Below, one piece after another: positions 1 to 9,418 of a stretch of 64,000 bases of DNA. Both the position numbers and the translations under genes were made by a program. The DNA comes from Hymenobacter volaticus (GTDB taxonomy: Bacteria; Bacteroidota; Bacteroidia; Cytophagales; Hymenobacteraceae). Every line of letters begins with the position of its first letter. Position 1 is the stretch's first letter. The DNA lies in assembly GCF_022921055.1 (NCBI RefSeq), contig NZ_CP095068.1:62001-126000 (forward strand), given 5' to 3'. The notes under the pieces are model-generated. The model did no database searches, was not told the DNA's origin, and was given only the letters and a program-made list of their open reading frames with translations.

Positions 1-1362
1 AAAAGTGGCACCCTTACTGCCAACGCCAAGCCTGTGAGTGGTCAGTCCCAACGTGTAGCGCTGGCTACCGTACTGGACCTGGGTACTGTAAAGACCGAAC
101 CAACCGAACGGCACGTACTACTCGGCTACGACGACCAATATTCGGTGCAGTACTTCGGGAAAAACCTGCGCGGCTGGTGGCGGCGCGACCCCTCGACCAC
201 TATGCCTAAGGTATTGCAAGCCGCCGAAGCAGACTACGCCCGCCTACGGCAGAAGTGCACCACTTTCGATAAGCAACTGTATGCCGAGGCCCAAGCGGCA
301 GGCGGACAGCAATACGCTGATTTGTGCCAGCTAGCGTATCGCCAGGCTATTGCCGCCCACAAAATTGTGGCCGGTCCCAAGGGCGAAGTGTTTATGTTCT
401 CCAAAGAGAACTTTTCTAACGGCTCTATCGGGACGGTGGACGTAACGTATCCGTCAGCACCGCTATTTCTGCGCTATAACAACGAGCTAGCGAAGGGCAT
501 GTTGCGCTTCATCTTCGAGTACAGCGAATCGGGCCAGTGGAAAAAGGACTTTCCGGCCCACGACGTAGGCACTTACCCACGGGCCAACGGCCAGACCTAC
601 GGCGAGGATATGCCGGTGGAAGAAGCGGGCAACATGCTGATTTTGACTGCTGCTTCCGTCAAGATGGACGGCAAACCTGACTTCGCTCGGGAGCACTGGC
701 CCACTATCACCAAATGGGTTGGCTTTTTGAAGCGCGACGGGTTGGACCCAGCTACCCAGCTCAGCACCGACGACTTCGCCGGACACTTGGCTCGTAACTC
801 TAACTTGTCGGTGAAAGCCATTATGGGCATTGCCTGCTACGGGCAGATGGCCCAGCAGCTCGGCGATCAGAAAACGGCCGACGAGTACATGGCACTAGCC
901 CGCGATTACGCCAAGCGTTGGATGGCCATGTCGGCTACTGGCGACCACTACGCGCTGACCTTTGACAAGCCCGCCGGTTCGTGGAGCCAGAAGTACAATC
1001 TGGTATGGGACAGAATTCTGGGACTGAACGTCTTCCCCAAAGAAGTAGCCCAGCAGGAACTGACCTATTATCTAACCAAGCAGCAACGCTACGGCCTGCC
1101 TCTAGACAGCCGCAAGACCTACACGAAATCCGACTGGATTATGTGGACGGCCACGATGGCCGAGCGCGACGCCGACTTCCAGGCTCTGGTGAAGCCCGTT
1201 TGGCAGTTTGTCAACGACTCGCCGACGCGGGTGCCACTCACCGACTGGCACGAAACCACCGATGCCAAGCAGGTAGGTTTCCAGGCCCGCTCGGTAGTCG
1301 GGGTTATTTCATCAAGGTGTTGGACAAGCATATTACTGCCAAACCCTAGCGCACCTACCTAA
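1..1362 (+). CDS. Glutaminase-domain (DUF4965/DUF1793-type) secreted protein, C-terminal part, frameshifted at its end
   Basis: The reading frame is open from the first base of the window, so the N-terminus lies outside. The visible part is the alpha/alpha-barrel-like C-terminal region of the fungal GtaA-like glutaminase family that is common in Bacteroidota: conserved blocks GTYPRANGQTYGEDMPVEE, ITKWVGFLKRDGLDP, LSTDDFAGHLARNSNLSVKA and YNLVWDRILGLNVFP. Near the end the frame runs into VISSRCWTS and stops at 1362. One extra G in the run at 1300-1303 would restore GGYFIKVLDKHITAKP ending at 1349, the expected family ending, so a one-base deletion is almost certain. It is probably exported and acts on extracellular peptides or amides; the true substrate of bacterial members is uncertain. 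It lies just upstream of the GH127 gene on the same strand, but a hairpin separates them. Confidence 0.85.
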   Translation, partial: KSGTLTANAKPVSGQSQRVALATVLDLGTVKTEPTERHVLLGYDDQYSVQYFGKNLRGWWRRDPSTTMPKVLQAAEADYARLRQKCTTFDKQLYAEAQAAGGQQYADLCQLAYRQAIAAHKIVAGPKGEVFMFSKENFSNGSIGTVDVTYPSAPLFLRYNNELAKGMLRFIFEYSESGQWKKDFPAHDVGTYPRANGQTYGEDMPVEEAGNMLILTAASVKMDGKPDFAREHWPTITKWVGFLKRDGLDPATQLSTDDFAGHLARNSNLSVKAIMGIACYGQMAQQLGDQKTADEYMALARDYAKRWMAMSATGDHYALTFDKPAGSWSQKYNLVWDRILGLNVFPKEVAQQELTYYLTKQQRYGLPLDSRKTYTKSDWIMWTATMAERDADFQALVKPVWQFVNDSPTRVPLTDWHETTDAKQVGFQARSVVGVISSRCWTSILLPNPSAPT

Positions 1363-1432
1363 AACTATCTGCAGCGGTCCTGAACGCACTGTGGCACCAG
1401 CCGCGTGTTGTTGGGACGGCTGCAGATAGTTT
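1362..1432 (+). terminator. Hairpin terminator after the glutaminase-like gene
   Basis: A 14-bp perfect stem pairs 1362-1375 with 1419-1432 (AAACTATCTGCAGC and its complement), and pairing continues imperfectly inside. A T-rich stretch follows on the plus strand. It lies directly after the restored stop at 1349, so it is the likely transcript end. Confidence 0.6.
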
Positions 1433-1535
1433 CTTTAGAGTCTGTTTGGCCGAGCCCGCACGTAGCGCTGCTGCCAGCCCGTACGTGGTTTTCCAGCTTA
1501 CCCACCAAGTATTCCCACTCTTTGCTTGACTTCTT

Positions 1536-3551
1536 ATGCTTTCTATTCGTCGTTGTAGCGGGCTGCTAGTTGGAACTCTGCTCGCTATGCAAGCCCAGGC
1601 TCAATCGGCCAGTCCCGCAGCTCCAGCGGCCGCGGTCACGACGGGCCCCAAGTTGACCGCATTTCAACCGGGGGCGTTTCAGGCGCTGCCCTTAGGCGCC
1701 ATTCGGCCCGAAGGGTGGCTACGGCGCCAACTCGAGATTCAGGCGCAGGGCCTAAGCGGGCACCTCGAAGAATTCTGGCCCGATCTGAGCGCCAACAGCG
1801 CGTGGTTAGGTGGCGCCGGCGAGGGGTGGGAGCGGGGGCCCTATTACCTCGATGGGCTGTTGCCGTTGGCTTACGGGCTCGACGATGCGGCGTTAAAAGC
1901 CAAGGCGCAGAAGTGGGTGGACTGGGCTTTGCAAAGTCAGCGCCCCGACGGGAGCATCGGGCCCGCGAAAAATCAGGACTGGTGGCCCAACATGCTCGTA
2001 CTCAAGAGCCTGATGCAGTACCAGGAAGCCACCGGCGACAAACGCGTGGTGCCGTACATGGAAAAGTATTTCACGTACCAGAGCAGCCAACTCGATAAGC
2101 TGCCACTGAAAGAATGGGCCGTGTTTCGCTGGGCCGAAGAGCTGTTGCCCATTCGCTGGACCTACCAAAAAACCAAGAATCCGCTGCTGCTGAAGTTGGC
2201 GGGTCAACTCGCCCAGCAAGGCTTCAATTGGCAGCAGGGCTTCGCCAATTTTCCGTTTGCCCAGCCCACTACCGTCGCCAGTTTAAAGCTCAATTCGGGC
2301 AACAACAATTTGGCCCTGCAAGCCCACGGCGTTAACAATGCCATGGCCTTGAAAATGCCGGCGCTCTGGGGCATGACCGGCGGCACGGAAGCGGACCGGC
2401 AGTCGATTTACAAGCAGCTCGCGACGCTCGACCAATACCACGGCTTACCCAACGGCATGTTCAGCAGCGACGAGCACTTTGCCGGCTCTAGTCCGTCGCA
2501 AGGCACGGAGTTGTGCACGGTGGTAGAAGCGCAGTACTCCTACGAAGAACTGCTGGCGTTGCTCGGCGACCCTATGTTTGGCGACCGGCTGGAAAAAATC
2601 ACCTTCAACGCGTTGCCCGCCACCTTCGACCCCACCATGTGGGCCCACCAGTACGACCAGCAGCCTAACCAAGTGCTGGTGAGCAAGGCCAAACGGCAGT
2701 GGTCTACTAATGGCGACGAAGCCAACCTGTTCGGACTTGAGCCGCACTTTGGCTGCTGCACCGCCAACCTGCACCAGGGCTGGCCTAAGTTCGCTAGCCA
2801 CCTCTGGATGGCCTCGCCCGACGGCGGACTGGTGGCCGCGGCCTACGCCCCCAACAAGCTAACGACTACCGTGCGGGGCAACGAAGCAGTAGTCATCCGG
2901 GAGGAAACCGAGTATCCGTTTCGGGAATCCATCCGCTTTGTGGTGGAAAAAGCAGGCAAGCAGCCTTTCCCACTGCGGCTGCGTATTCCGGCCTGGGCAA
3001 CCAAGAGCGTAGTAACTCTAAACGGGAAAGCGCTGCCCAAAGCACCCCAGGCCGGCACGTTCTACGAGGTCAAGCAAGCTTGGAAAGCAGGCGACGTGGT
3101 GGAGTTGCGTTTGCCGATGGCAGTGCGTGTAATGCCCGGCTTCAATCAGTCCGTTTCGGTGGAGCGCGGACCTTTAGTGTACGGCCTTAAGCTCGGTGAG
3201 CAATGGACCAAGCTGCGCGACCGTCCGAACGCCGCCGACGACTACGAGGTGCAAGCCACTACGCCCTGGAACTATGGCTTGCTGTTGCCTAAAGGTCAAC
3301 CCACAGCGGCCTTTCAAGTGAAAGAGCGCCCCACTACCGGCGTATTATTCTCGCCAGCGGGCGCCCCCATAGAACTGCAAGTGCAAGGCATACGGCTGCC
3401 CGAATGGCAACTGGCCGAAAACTCGGCTGCCGCGCCACCGCAAAGCCCAGTGGCCGCGCCTGCCGGAGCGAAAGCTGAAACACTGACGCTCATACCCTAC
3501 GGTTCGGCCAAGCTGCGCATTACGGCTTTCCCGGTGGTAAACGCTAAATAA
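1536..3551 (+). CDS. GH127-type beta-L-arabinofuranosidase (DUF1680 family), secreted
   Basis: 671 residues. A signal peptide (about 1-22, ending MQAQAQ) precedes an alpha/alpha-barrel of the glycoside hydrolase 127/DUF1680 type and a C-terminal beta-sandwich. The zinc-thiolate active site of the family is visible: GTELC gives Glu325 and Cys327, and GCCTANLHQGWPK gives Cys407 and Cys408, matching Glu338, Cys340, Cys417 and Cys418 of Bifidobacterium HypBA1. In that enzyme the first cysteine of the CC pair is the nucleophile. Glu313 in SSDEHF is a candidate acid/base. Family members release beta-L-arabinofuranose from plant glycoproteins and arabinans; exact linkage cannot be told from sequence (GH146 members share this site). 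The ATG at 1536 gives the complete signal peptide. The gene ends before a strong bidirectional hairpin. Confidence 0.9.
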   Translation: MLSIRRCSGLLVGTLLAMQAQAQSASPAAPAAAVTTGPKLTAFQPGAFQALPLGAIRPEGWLRRQLEIQAQGLSGHLEEFWPDLSANSAWLGGAGEGWERGPYYLDGLLPLAYGLDDAALKAKAQKWVDWALQSQRPDGSIGPAKNQDWWPNMLVLKSLMQYQEATGDKRVVPYMEKYFTYQSSQLDKLPLKEWAVFRWAEELLPIRWTYQKTKNPLLLKLAGQLAQQGFNWQQGFANFPFAQPTTVASLKLNSGNNNLALQAHGVNNAMALKMPALWGMTGGTEADRQSIYKQLATLDQYHGLPNGMFSSDEHFAGSSPSQGTELCTVVEAQYSYEELLALLGDPMFGDRLEKITFNALPATFDPTMWAHQYDQQPNQVLVSKAKRQWSTNGDEANLFGLEPHFGCCTANLHQGWPKFASHLWMASPDGGLVAAAYAPNKLTTTVRGNEAVVIREETEYPFRESIRFVVEKAGKQPFPLRLRIPAWATKSVVTLNGKALPKAPQAGTFYEVKQAWKAGDVVELRLPMAVRVMPGFNQSVSVERGPLVYGLKLGEQWTKLRDRPNAADDYEVQATTPWNYGLLLPKGQPTAAFQVKERPTTGVLFSPAGAPIELQVQGIRLPEWQLAENSAAAPPQSPVAAPAGAKAETLTLIPYGSAKLRITAFPVVNAK

Positions 3552-3682
3552 ACAATCAGAATTTGAGGAGCTTCAACCAATCGAACTCCTCAATCTAGGC
3601 CCTCACTTGCCGACGAAGTCTACTCGTTCTAAGCTGTTGCCCGCTAGTTGAATCATAACCTCTAGCTGCCTTAGTACTGACC

Positions 3683-3761
3683 GCACAACCGTTTAGTGGC
3701 TGCACGCAAAGCCTGCACCTTCGGGGCGCAGGCTTTGCGTGCAGCCACTAAACGGTTGTGC
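3683..3761. terminator. 34-bp perfect inverted repeat between convergent genes
   Basis: Arms 3683-3716 and 3728-3761 are perfectly complementary over 34 bp, with an 11-nt loop (ACCTTCGGGGC). It sits between the ends of the GH127 gene (plus) and the PorP/SprF gene (minus), so it most likely ends transcription from both sides. There is no long T tract; the stem is much longer than a usual intrinsic terminator. Confidence 0.75.
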
Positions 3762-3803
3762 CGGCAACCAAGCAATATGAGAGCCCTTCGAATAATTGCT
3801 CGC

Positions 3804-4772
3804 CTACCAGAACCTATTGGTGCACACCACTTGGGTTTTTTTCTTGAGCCGCAGCCCTAGAAGTATCTCGTGGCTGCCACCGTGGTAGCCGGCAAGCTCA
3901 GAAAGACCCGCATCGTAGGAGTAACCGAGCGTGAGCTGCTCGTAGCTTAGGCCCACCATCCCAACAAACGAATCGAAGGCGCGCCAGGACACGCCCGCCC
4001 ATAGTAGGTCTTGGTACTTGAGCTTGGCGTTGAGGTCGAGCGAGAGTGGAGCGGGGCTGACAGCCTTAACCAGCACGGAGGGCACCAGTGACCAGTCTTC
4101 GCTGAGTGGCAGGCGCACGCCAGCCGTGGCGAAGTAGTGGCGCTTGAGGGTGTTGCCCGCGCCTGCGTTCAGGGAGTTGGCGCCGTAGGAGAAGTCGAGC
4201 TTATTGGCAAACAGCTGCGCCCCTGACAGGCCAACGTAGAAGTCGGAGCTGTACACCCACAAGCCCACGGAGGCATCGAACACGCGTGAGGCGTCGCTGG
4301 CGGCCACGGTGGTCGGATCGAAGAATTGCAGCTGCTGCCCATCAACGGCAAACTGCTGCATGCCTGCCGACACGCCCAACGCCGCCCGGAGGTTAGGCCT
4401 TAATACCATGTTGTAGGCATAAGAAGCGTAGGCGCCCTTTCGGCTGGTAGGCCCAGTCACGTCGTTATACACGAGGGCACCTAGCGCGTGAAACGGCCGG
4501 CGCCGGTCGCGCAGGGTACGCTTAGTGGTGGTGCGCCACTTGCCCAGCGAGGAGCTAATACTGCCGTAGTAGGTTTTAGGCGCTCCCTGAAGGCCCGTCC
4601 ACTGGGTGCGGTAACTGAACTTGACGTCGATATAGTCCTCCACCCCGGTAGCTCCCGGGTTCAGGATATAGTTGTTGTTCATGTACTGGCTGTACTGTGC
4701 CTGCTGCTGGGCCAGGGCCGGCGCGGCGGCCAGCAGCAGCGGGAGCAGCAGTAGAGTTAAAGCTCTTTTCAT
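3804..4772 (-). CDS. PorP/SprF family type IX secretion membrane protein
   Basis: 322 residues. Signal peptide 1-21 (MKRALTLLLL... ending ALAQ), then the family hallmark QYSQYMNNNYILNPGATG, YRTQWTGLQGAPKTYY and repeated amphipathic beta-strands of an outer-membrane barrel. PorP/SprF proteins are paired with a large type B T9SS substrate (the SprB/SprF model) and are thought to help deliver or anchor it on the cell surface. Here the gene lies 72 nt downstream of such a substrate on the same strand, so the pair is very likely an operon. The family member was called from sequence motifs; which of the many PorP paralogues it is cannot be said. Confidence 0.92.
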   Translation of the reverse strand: MKRALTLLLLPLLLAAAPALAQQQAQYSQYMNNNYILNPGATGVEDYIDVKFSYRTQWTGLQGAPKTYYGSISSSLGKWRTTTKRTLRDRRRPFHALGALVYNDVTGPTSRKGAYASYAYNMVLRPNLRAALGVSAGMQQFAVDGQQLQFFDPTTVAASDASRVFDASVGLWVYSSDFYVGLSGAQLFANKLDFSYGANSLNAGAGNTLKRHYFATAGVRLPLSEDWSLVPSVLVKAVSPAPLSLDLNAKLKYQDLLWAGVSWRAFDSFVGMVGLSYEQLTLGYSYDAGLSELAGYHGGSHEILLGLRLKKKTQVVCTNRFW

Positions 4773-4844
4773 AACAGTAATTGCCTTAGAGTCTGTCGGG
4801 AGGAAGGTAGTCCGGCGGCGACCAGCGCCGCCGGACGTTTGTTG

Positions 4845-7800
4845 TTAATACAAAATCGTAATCGACCCGCTGTAGGATTTGCCGAGCGGGCCCTTCGTGA
4901 CCACGACGTAATAGTAAGTGCCAACCGGCGCGGGCTGGCCGTTGATGTCGCCGCGCCATTCATTGGCCCGGCTGTAGTTGTTGGCCGAGAAAATCTTGTT
5001 GCCCCAGCGGTTGAACACGGTCACCGTGTTGTCGGGGAATTGCTCGATGAACTCGATTTGCCAGGTGTCGTCGCGCCCATCACCGTTGGGCGTGAAGGCA
5101 TTAGGAATACGGATGGGCGGACGCACGGTCACCGTCACTTGGTCGGAATCGGCGCAGCCGCCCTCCCCGGCCGAGAGGGTGTAGGTGGTAGTTACCGTGG
5201 GCGATACGGTAGGCTGTAGTCGGTCGTTGCCCAGAAAAGTCTGCCCCGTTGTCGTTGTCCATCTTACAGGGTAATTACCATCAGCGCGGCCTTCCAACAC
5301 CACGGAGGTACCAGCCAGAATCTCTTTATCAGGACCAGCATCTACATCAACCGGTGGTTGAATTCGCACGGCCACGCCATTGGAAACAGCGGTAACCGGT
5401 TGGCCGCAAACATTGGTCGTGCGCAGGCGCGCCGTCACGGTTTGGCCTTCGCGCAGTGTTGTGCTCGTGAACACCGGACCCGTTGCGCCAACCACGTCGA
5501 TACCATTAACCTGCCACTGATATTCGGGGGTTGGACCAGCTTCTGTTACACTAGCGATGCTGAACGTCAGCGGGGCACCTAGGCAAACGGGGCCGCCTGG
5601 CTGCACCGCAATTGCGAGTACTGGCGCTGGCGCTAAGGTACGCGTCACTGTTACCGTGGTTGTAGCTAGACCGGTACTGCAAATTCCTGCGGTGGGCGTT
5701 ACCTCGACGCTTACCTGGTCGCCAGTAACAAGCGTGCTGCTCGTGAACGTGGGCCCGCTAGCTACGGCCACGTTGTTGACCAGCCAACGGAAAGTAGGAG
5801 CGTTGCCTACATTAGTGGGCACGGCTGTAAAGGTTAGCGGCGTGCCAGGGCATGCTACGGGCGGGGCCGCTAGGCTCACGGTGGGCGTCACAAGAGGCAG
5901 TATTTGTGCGGGCACACCATTGGAGACAACTGCCACGGGCTGCCCACAATTGTTGGCTGTACGCAAGCGCAGCGTTACAATCTGGCCTTGGAGCAGTGTG
6001 GAACTAGTGAACGTCGTATTTGTGGCCCCGGCCACGTCGGCGCCATCAATCTGCCACTGGTACTCGGGGGCTGGGCCGGCCTCCGTCACGTTGGTAATAG
6101 TGAAGGAGAGCGGCGTACCTGGGCAAACCGGGCCGTTGGGTTGCACAGCAATCGTGAGCGTAGGCTGCGGCGTGGGCACTGTCCGCGTTACCGTAACCGT
6201 GGCAGTGGCCGTACCTGTAGTGCACAGACCCGCCGTAGGTGTCACCTCGACCCGCACCTGGTCGCCGGTCACGAGCGTGTTACTTGTGAAGGTAGGTCCG
6301 GTAGCCACGACTGCATTGTTGACGAACCACTGGAATGTAGGCGCAGCGCCAGCATCGGTGGGCACGGCCGTGAAGGTGAGGGGAGTCCCAGGGCACTCTA
6401 CGGGCGGGGTTGCCAGAGCTACAGTGGGAGTTACTGGTGGTTGAATCTGTACCGGTATGCCGTTAGAAACGGCTGCAGCGGGCTGGCCGCACGCGTCTGT
6501 CGTACGCAGGCGTGCTGTCACAATTTGCCCCTGGAGCAGGGTGGTGCTGGTAAACGTCGGGCCCGTGGCGCCTGGCACGTCGGTGCCGTTGACCTGCCAT
6601 TGATAGTCAGGGGCCGGACCAGCCTCAGTGACACTGGCAACGTTGAACGTAAGTGAAGCGCCCAAGCAAACCGGACCGGCTGGCTGCGCGGCAATAGTAA
6701 GCGTGGGCGCTGGTGCTACGGTACGTGTTACCGTAACCGTGGCCGTAGCCGTACCGGTGCTACATACCCCCGCCGTAGGTGTCACCACGACCCGCACTTG
6801 GTCACCGGTCACAACTGTGCTGCTAGTGAGCGTGGGACCCGTATTAGCAGCGACAGCCACATTGTTAACAAACCACTGGAAGATAGGGATGGCACCGGCA
6901 TTGGTTGCCACGGCCGTTAACGTAAGCGGCGTGCCAGGGCATTGCGCGGGCGGAGCCGTTATGGCCACAGTGGGTGTTACAGATGGAAGAAAGGTAACCT
7001 GGACAGAATTGGAAGGTGTATCTTTGCCACAAAAACCCGAGGTTACCAACCGCCGGAAGTAGGTGTTGGTGGTGACGGTGGGTGTAAAGGATGCGCCGGT
7101 AGCGCCAGGGATGTCATTCCAGCCGATGTTATCAGATGACTGTTGCCACACGTAGGTGTACTGCCCAGTGCCCTCGCCGGCTGAAGTGCCAGTGATGGGC
7201 GCTAGCGTGCCGCCCACGCAAATGTTTTGATCAGGGCCAATGACCCCCGGCGTTGGTGGGCCAGGTACTCGAATTAAGCCTTGGCTCTCGCGACAAAAGC
7301 AGCTAGTAGTGACGCGCAGCGTCACTGCGTAGTCGCCAGGTGCGGGGAAGGTGAACACGGGATTTTGCAACGTTGAGGTTCCCAAGGTGGCCCCTGTAGT
7401 TGTCGCATACGTCCAGGCGTAAGTCGGATTCTCGAAGTTGACGGATGGGGCCTCAAAAGTAATCTCCAAGCACGCCGTGGACTTGTAATTGGGGCCGAAC
7501 TGCAGCAGGGAGCTTTGATTGAAATTAACTAGACCCAGTCCGCTGAGGCGCCCGCCCAGCTGCAGGCTATCGTCGGCATAGCGGACCTTGGCCCCAATGA
7601 GTCCGGGAAGGGGATAAAGCCCAGCGCGGACTGGTTGTCGCGGGCTACGTAAATCTTGCCATCGGGTGCGGCTTGCATCGAGCCCAGGTCGGCCGGGGCC
7701 TTCTGCTTAAGCGGAATGTCTTGCTTGGTAACTGGCCCGGTGCCGCTGATGTTAAATTGCAGCAATTTGGCCGGGTTGCGCACCGTGGCGTAGAGGTAGC

Positions 7801-8860
7801 TGCCAGGCGAAAAACTCACCCCGTAGTATTTCCCTGCGCCGCTATCCACTATGTACGGAACTCGCGGGTTGACGGTAACATCGCCTGTATTGGTATCAAA
7901 CCCAAACAGCTCGACGGTGCTGCTGCTGTCGCCCACTGCTTCGCTGTAGCGGGCCAGGGCCAGCCGCTGGCCATCGGGAGTCACCTTCATCTGGCCTTTG
8001 TAGCCCTGGGCCGCTTTGCTCGGCGCGTGCAGGCTGCCTACGGTGGAGCGAATCGGAGCGTCGATGACTACCGGCCCTACATAGCCAGCTGCTTGCCGCA
8101 CGCGGTAGGCCAGAAAGGCGTCGCCCCGGTTGTTGTTGCCGCTCTTGGCAGCTCCCCAGCCGTGCGTAATAACCCAGATGTCGCAGCCATTCTTATGAAA
8201 TACGCCTGTTATCTTTTCCGCCGTGCCGCGGGCCAAGGGCGTGTTTTTGGTGGCGGCAACGACGGTGCCCGGCCCCCCACCCGCGGGAATCTCTATTTCC
8301 GAGTAGCTTAGACCCACGGTGTCCTTCAAGGTGAAGAGCAGGTAGCGCGTCGGTTGGCCCGCTGGAGGTATGCCCGGCATCCTAATGGGCAGGGGGCCGT
8401 CGGTGGTAAAACGGCTGCCCGCTAGCCCCGTGCCGTTGGTCATCACGGTGCCGTCGCCGTTCCAAACGGTTTCGCCATTGCTGTAAAAGAGGATTTTGCC
8501 GTTCCTATCCGACATCACTCCCGAGCCGGCAGGCGCATCCATCGCTCCGTTAGTGAGCACTTTCGGTAGGGAGTCGGCAGAGGCCTGGTTGAAGTCCAGC
8601 CCCGCCTTAAAGCCGAAGTACCACGTGTTGGCAAACTTCTCGTCAGCACTACACTCCGGAGGCGGTGTCCCTTGCGCAAGCACTGTGGTGGCCGTGCCAC
8701 TCAGCAGCAGGAACAGCAGCGTCAGCAGCCAATTGACAAGCAGGCGCGCCTGCCTAACCGGGGACCGGCTGCCGACGCGAGTCAACTGGCCGGGCTTGGG
8801 AAGAAGCGGGGAAGGAATTTGAGTGGTATGTAAAGCAGGGAACGGTAGCTCTGCAGGCAT
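4845..8860 (-). CDS. Large T9SS type B surface protein with Ig-like repeats (gliding-motility-associated C-terminal domain), one frameshift
   Basis: About 1,338 residues when joined. The N-terminal part (8860-7596) has a signal segment (LLVNWLLTLLFLLLSG, ending VLAQ) and a beta-propeller-like domain with blocks GQMKVTPDGQRLALARYSE and LGSMQAAPDGKIYVAR. The rest holds PKD/Ig-like domains, including three tandem double repeats. It ends in the CHU_C/type B sorting domain: IPNAFTPNGDGRDDTW, VFNRWGNKIF and PVGTYYYVVV. The frame breaks at the C-run 7592-7595: one extra base restores AKVRYADDSLQLGGRLSGLG into the downstream frame with no stop. Start: ATG at 8860 chosen over GTG at 8917. T9SS exports it and places it on the surface, where it may serve in adhesion or gliding. 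It is followed by its PorP/SprF partner. Confidence 0.85.
5346..6990 (-). repeat. Three tandem copies of a ~180-residue double-Ig module
   Basis: Inside the T9SS type B gene a unit of about 540-550 bp is repeated three times, with borders near 6990, 6435, 5895 and 5346. Each copy encodes two Ig-like domains. The first begins VTPTVAxxxPPxxCPGTPLT and contains TPTAGxCxTGxATxTVTVTR; the second begins LxIAxQPxGPVC and contains VTEAGPxPxYQWQ and ACGQPxxxVSNG. The copies are alike but diverged, so they are selected protein repeats rather than a recent duplication. Confidence 0.85.
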
Positions 8861-9418
8861 AGCGGGGCAGGTAAGTGGGCGGACAGGAAAGCGGATACCT
8901 AGAAAGGAAAGTACCACTCGCCGCCCTTAAAGAACGGAGCTTAATGACTGGTTGACGCTAAAAAGCGTTGCCAGCCAAGTTCAGTAAAGCTACGCACTGC
9001 CAGCCAGGTTTGTACAAGTCATTATCCGAATAGTGATGAAATCCCATAATAGTTATCTATTTAGGATCAGCATAGCTAAATCACTATTCAAGCAACTCTA
9101 ATTATTGCTACTCCAAATCACAATACAAACTACCCTTTCTTCGCTCCGATTCACGGAGGAAGCGCATCCAGTGACTACTTTACTTCACGTTATACCTAAA
9201 CGCTTTAAAGAGTTACTGAATTGTGCAGCGCACAGCAAAATCCACTTTCGTTGCGGACCTACTAGCCAGTTGACGCAGGCAAAGAGAAGCCGCTTGGCAT
9301 GTTGCCAAATACTATGGCTTCACTCCAAGCAATTTTACGCCTAGTACAGGCAATTCCCACACTTGCTTGTGGATCATAGCCGACCAAGCGCGCATTTGTG
9401 TCGCTCCCTAAGATCTGA
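8861..9418. other. Intergenic, promoter region of the T9SS type B gene
   Basis: 558 bases between the start of the T9SS type B gene and the end of the GH97 gene, both on the minus strand. The part near 8920-9080 is AT-richer and should hold the promoter. An open frame at 9105-9344 (plus) has no recognisable protein features and I treat it as chance. No clear hairpin or repeat was seen. Confidence 0.5.

Noticed and set aside
5557..6444. 295-codon open frame on the plus strand opposite the Ig-repeat region
   Set aside because: Antisense shadow of the tandem Ig repeats; its own repeats mirror the real gene.
5346..6990. Regularly repeated sequence that might suggest a CRISPR or VNTR array
   Set aside because: The period is about 540 bp and each unit encodes two Ig-like domains in the correct frame; no short direct repeats with unique spacers.
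9105..9344. 79-codon open frame before the T9SS gene
   Set aside because: No signature, odd composition, and no support from position or codon use.
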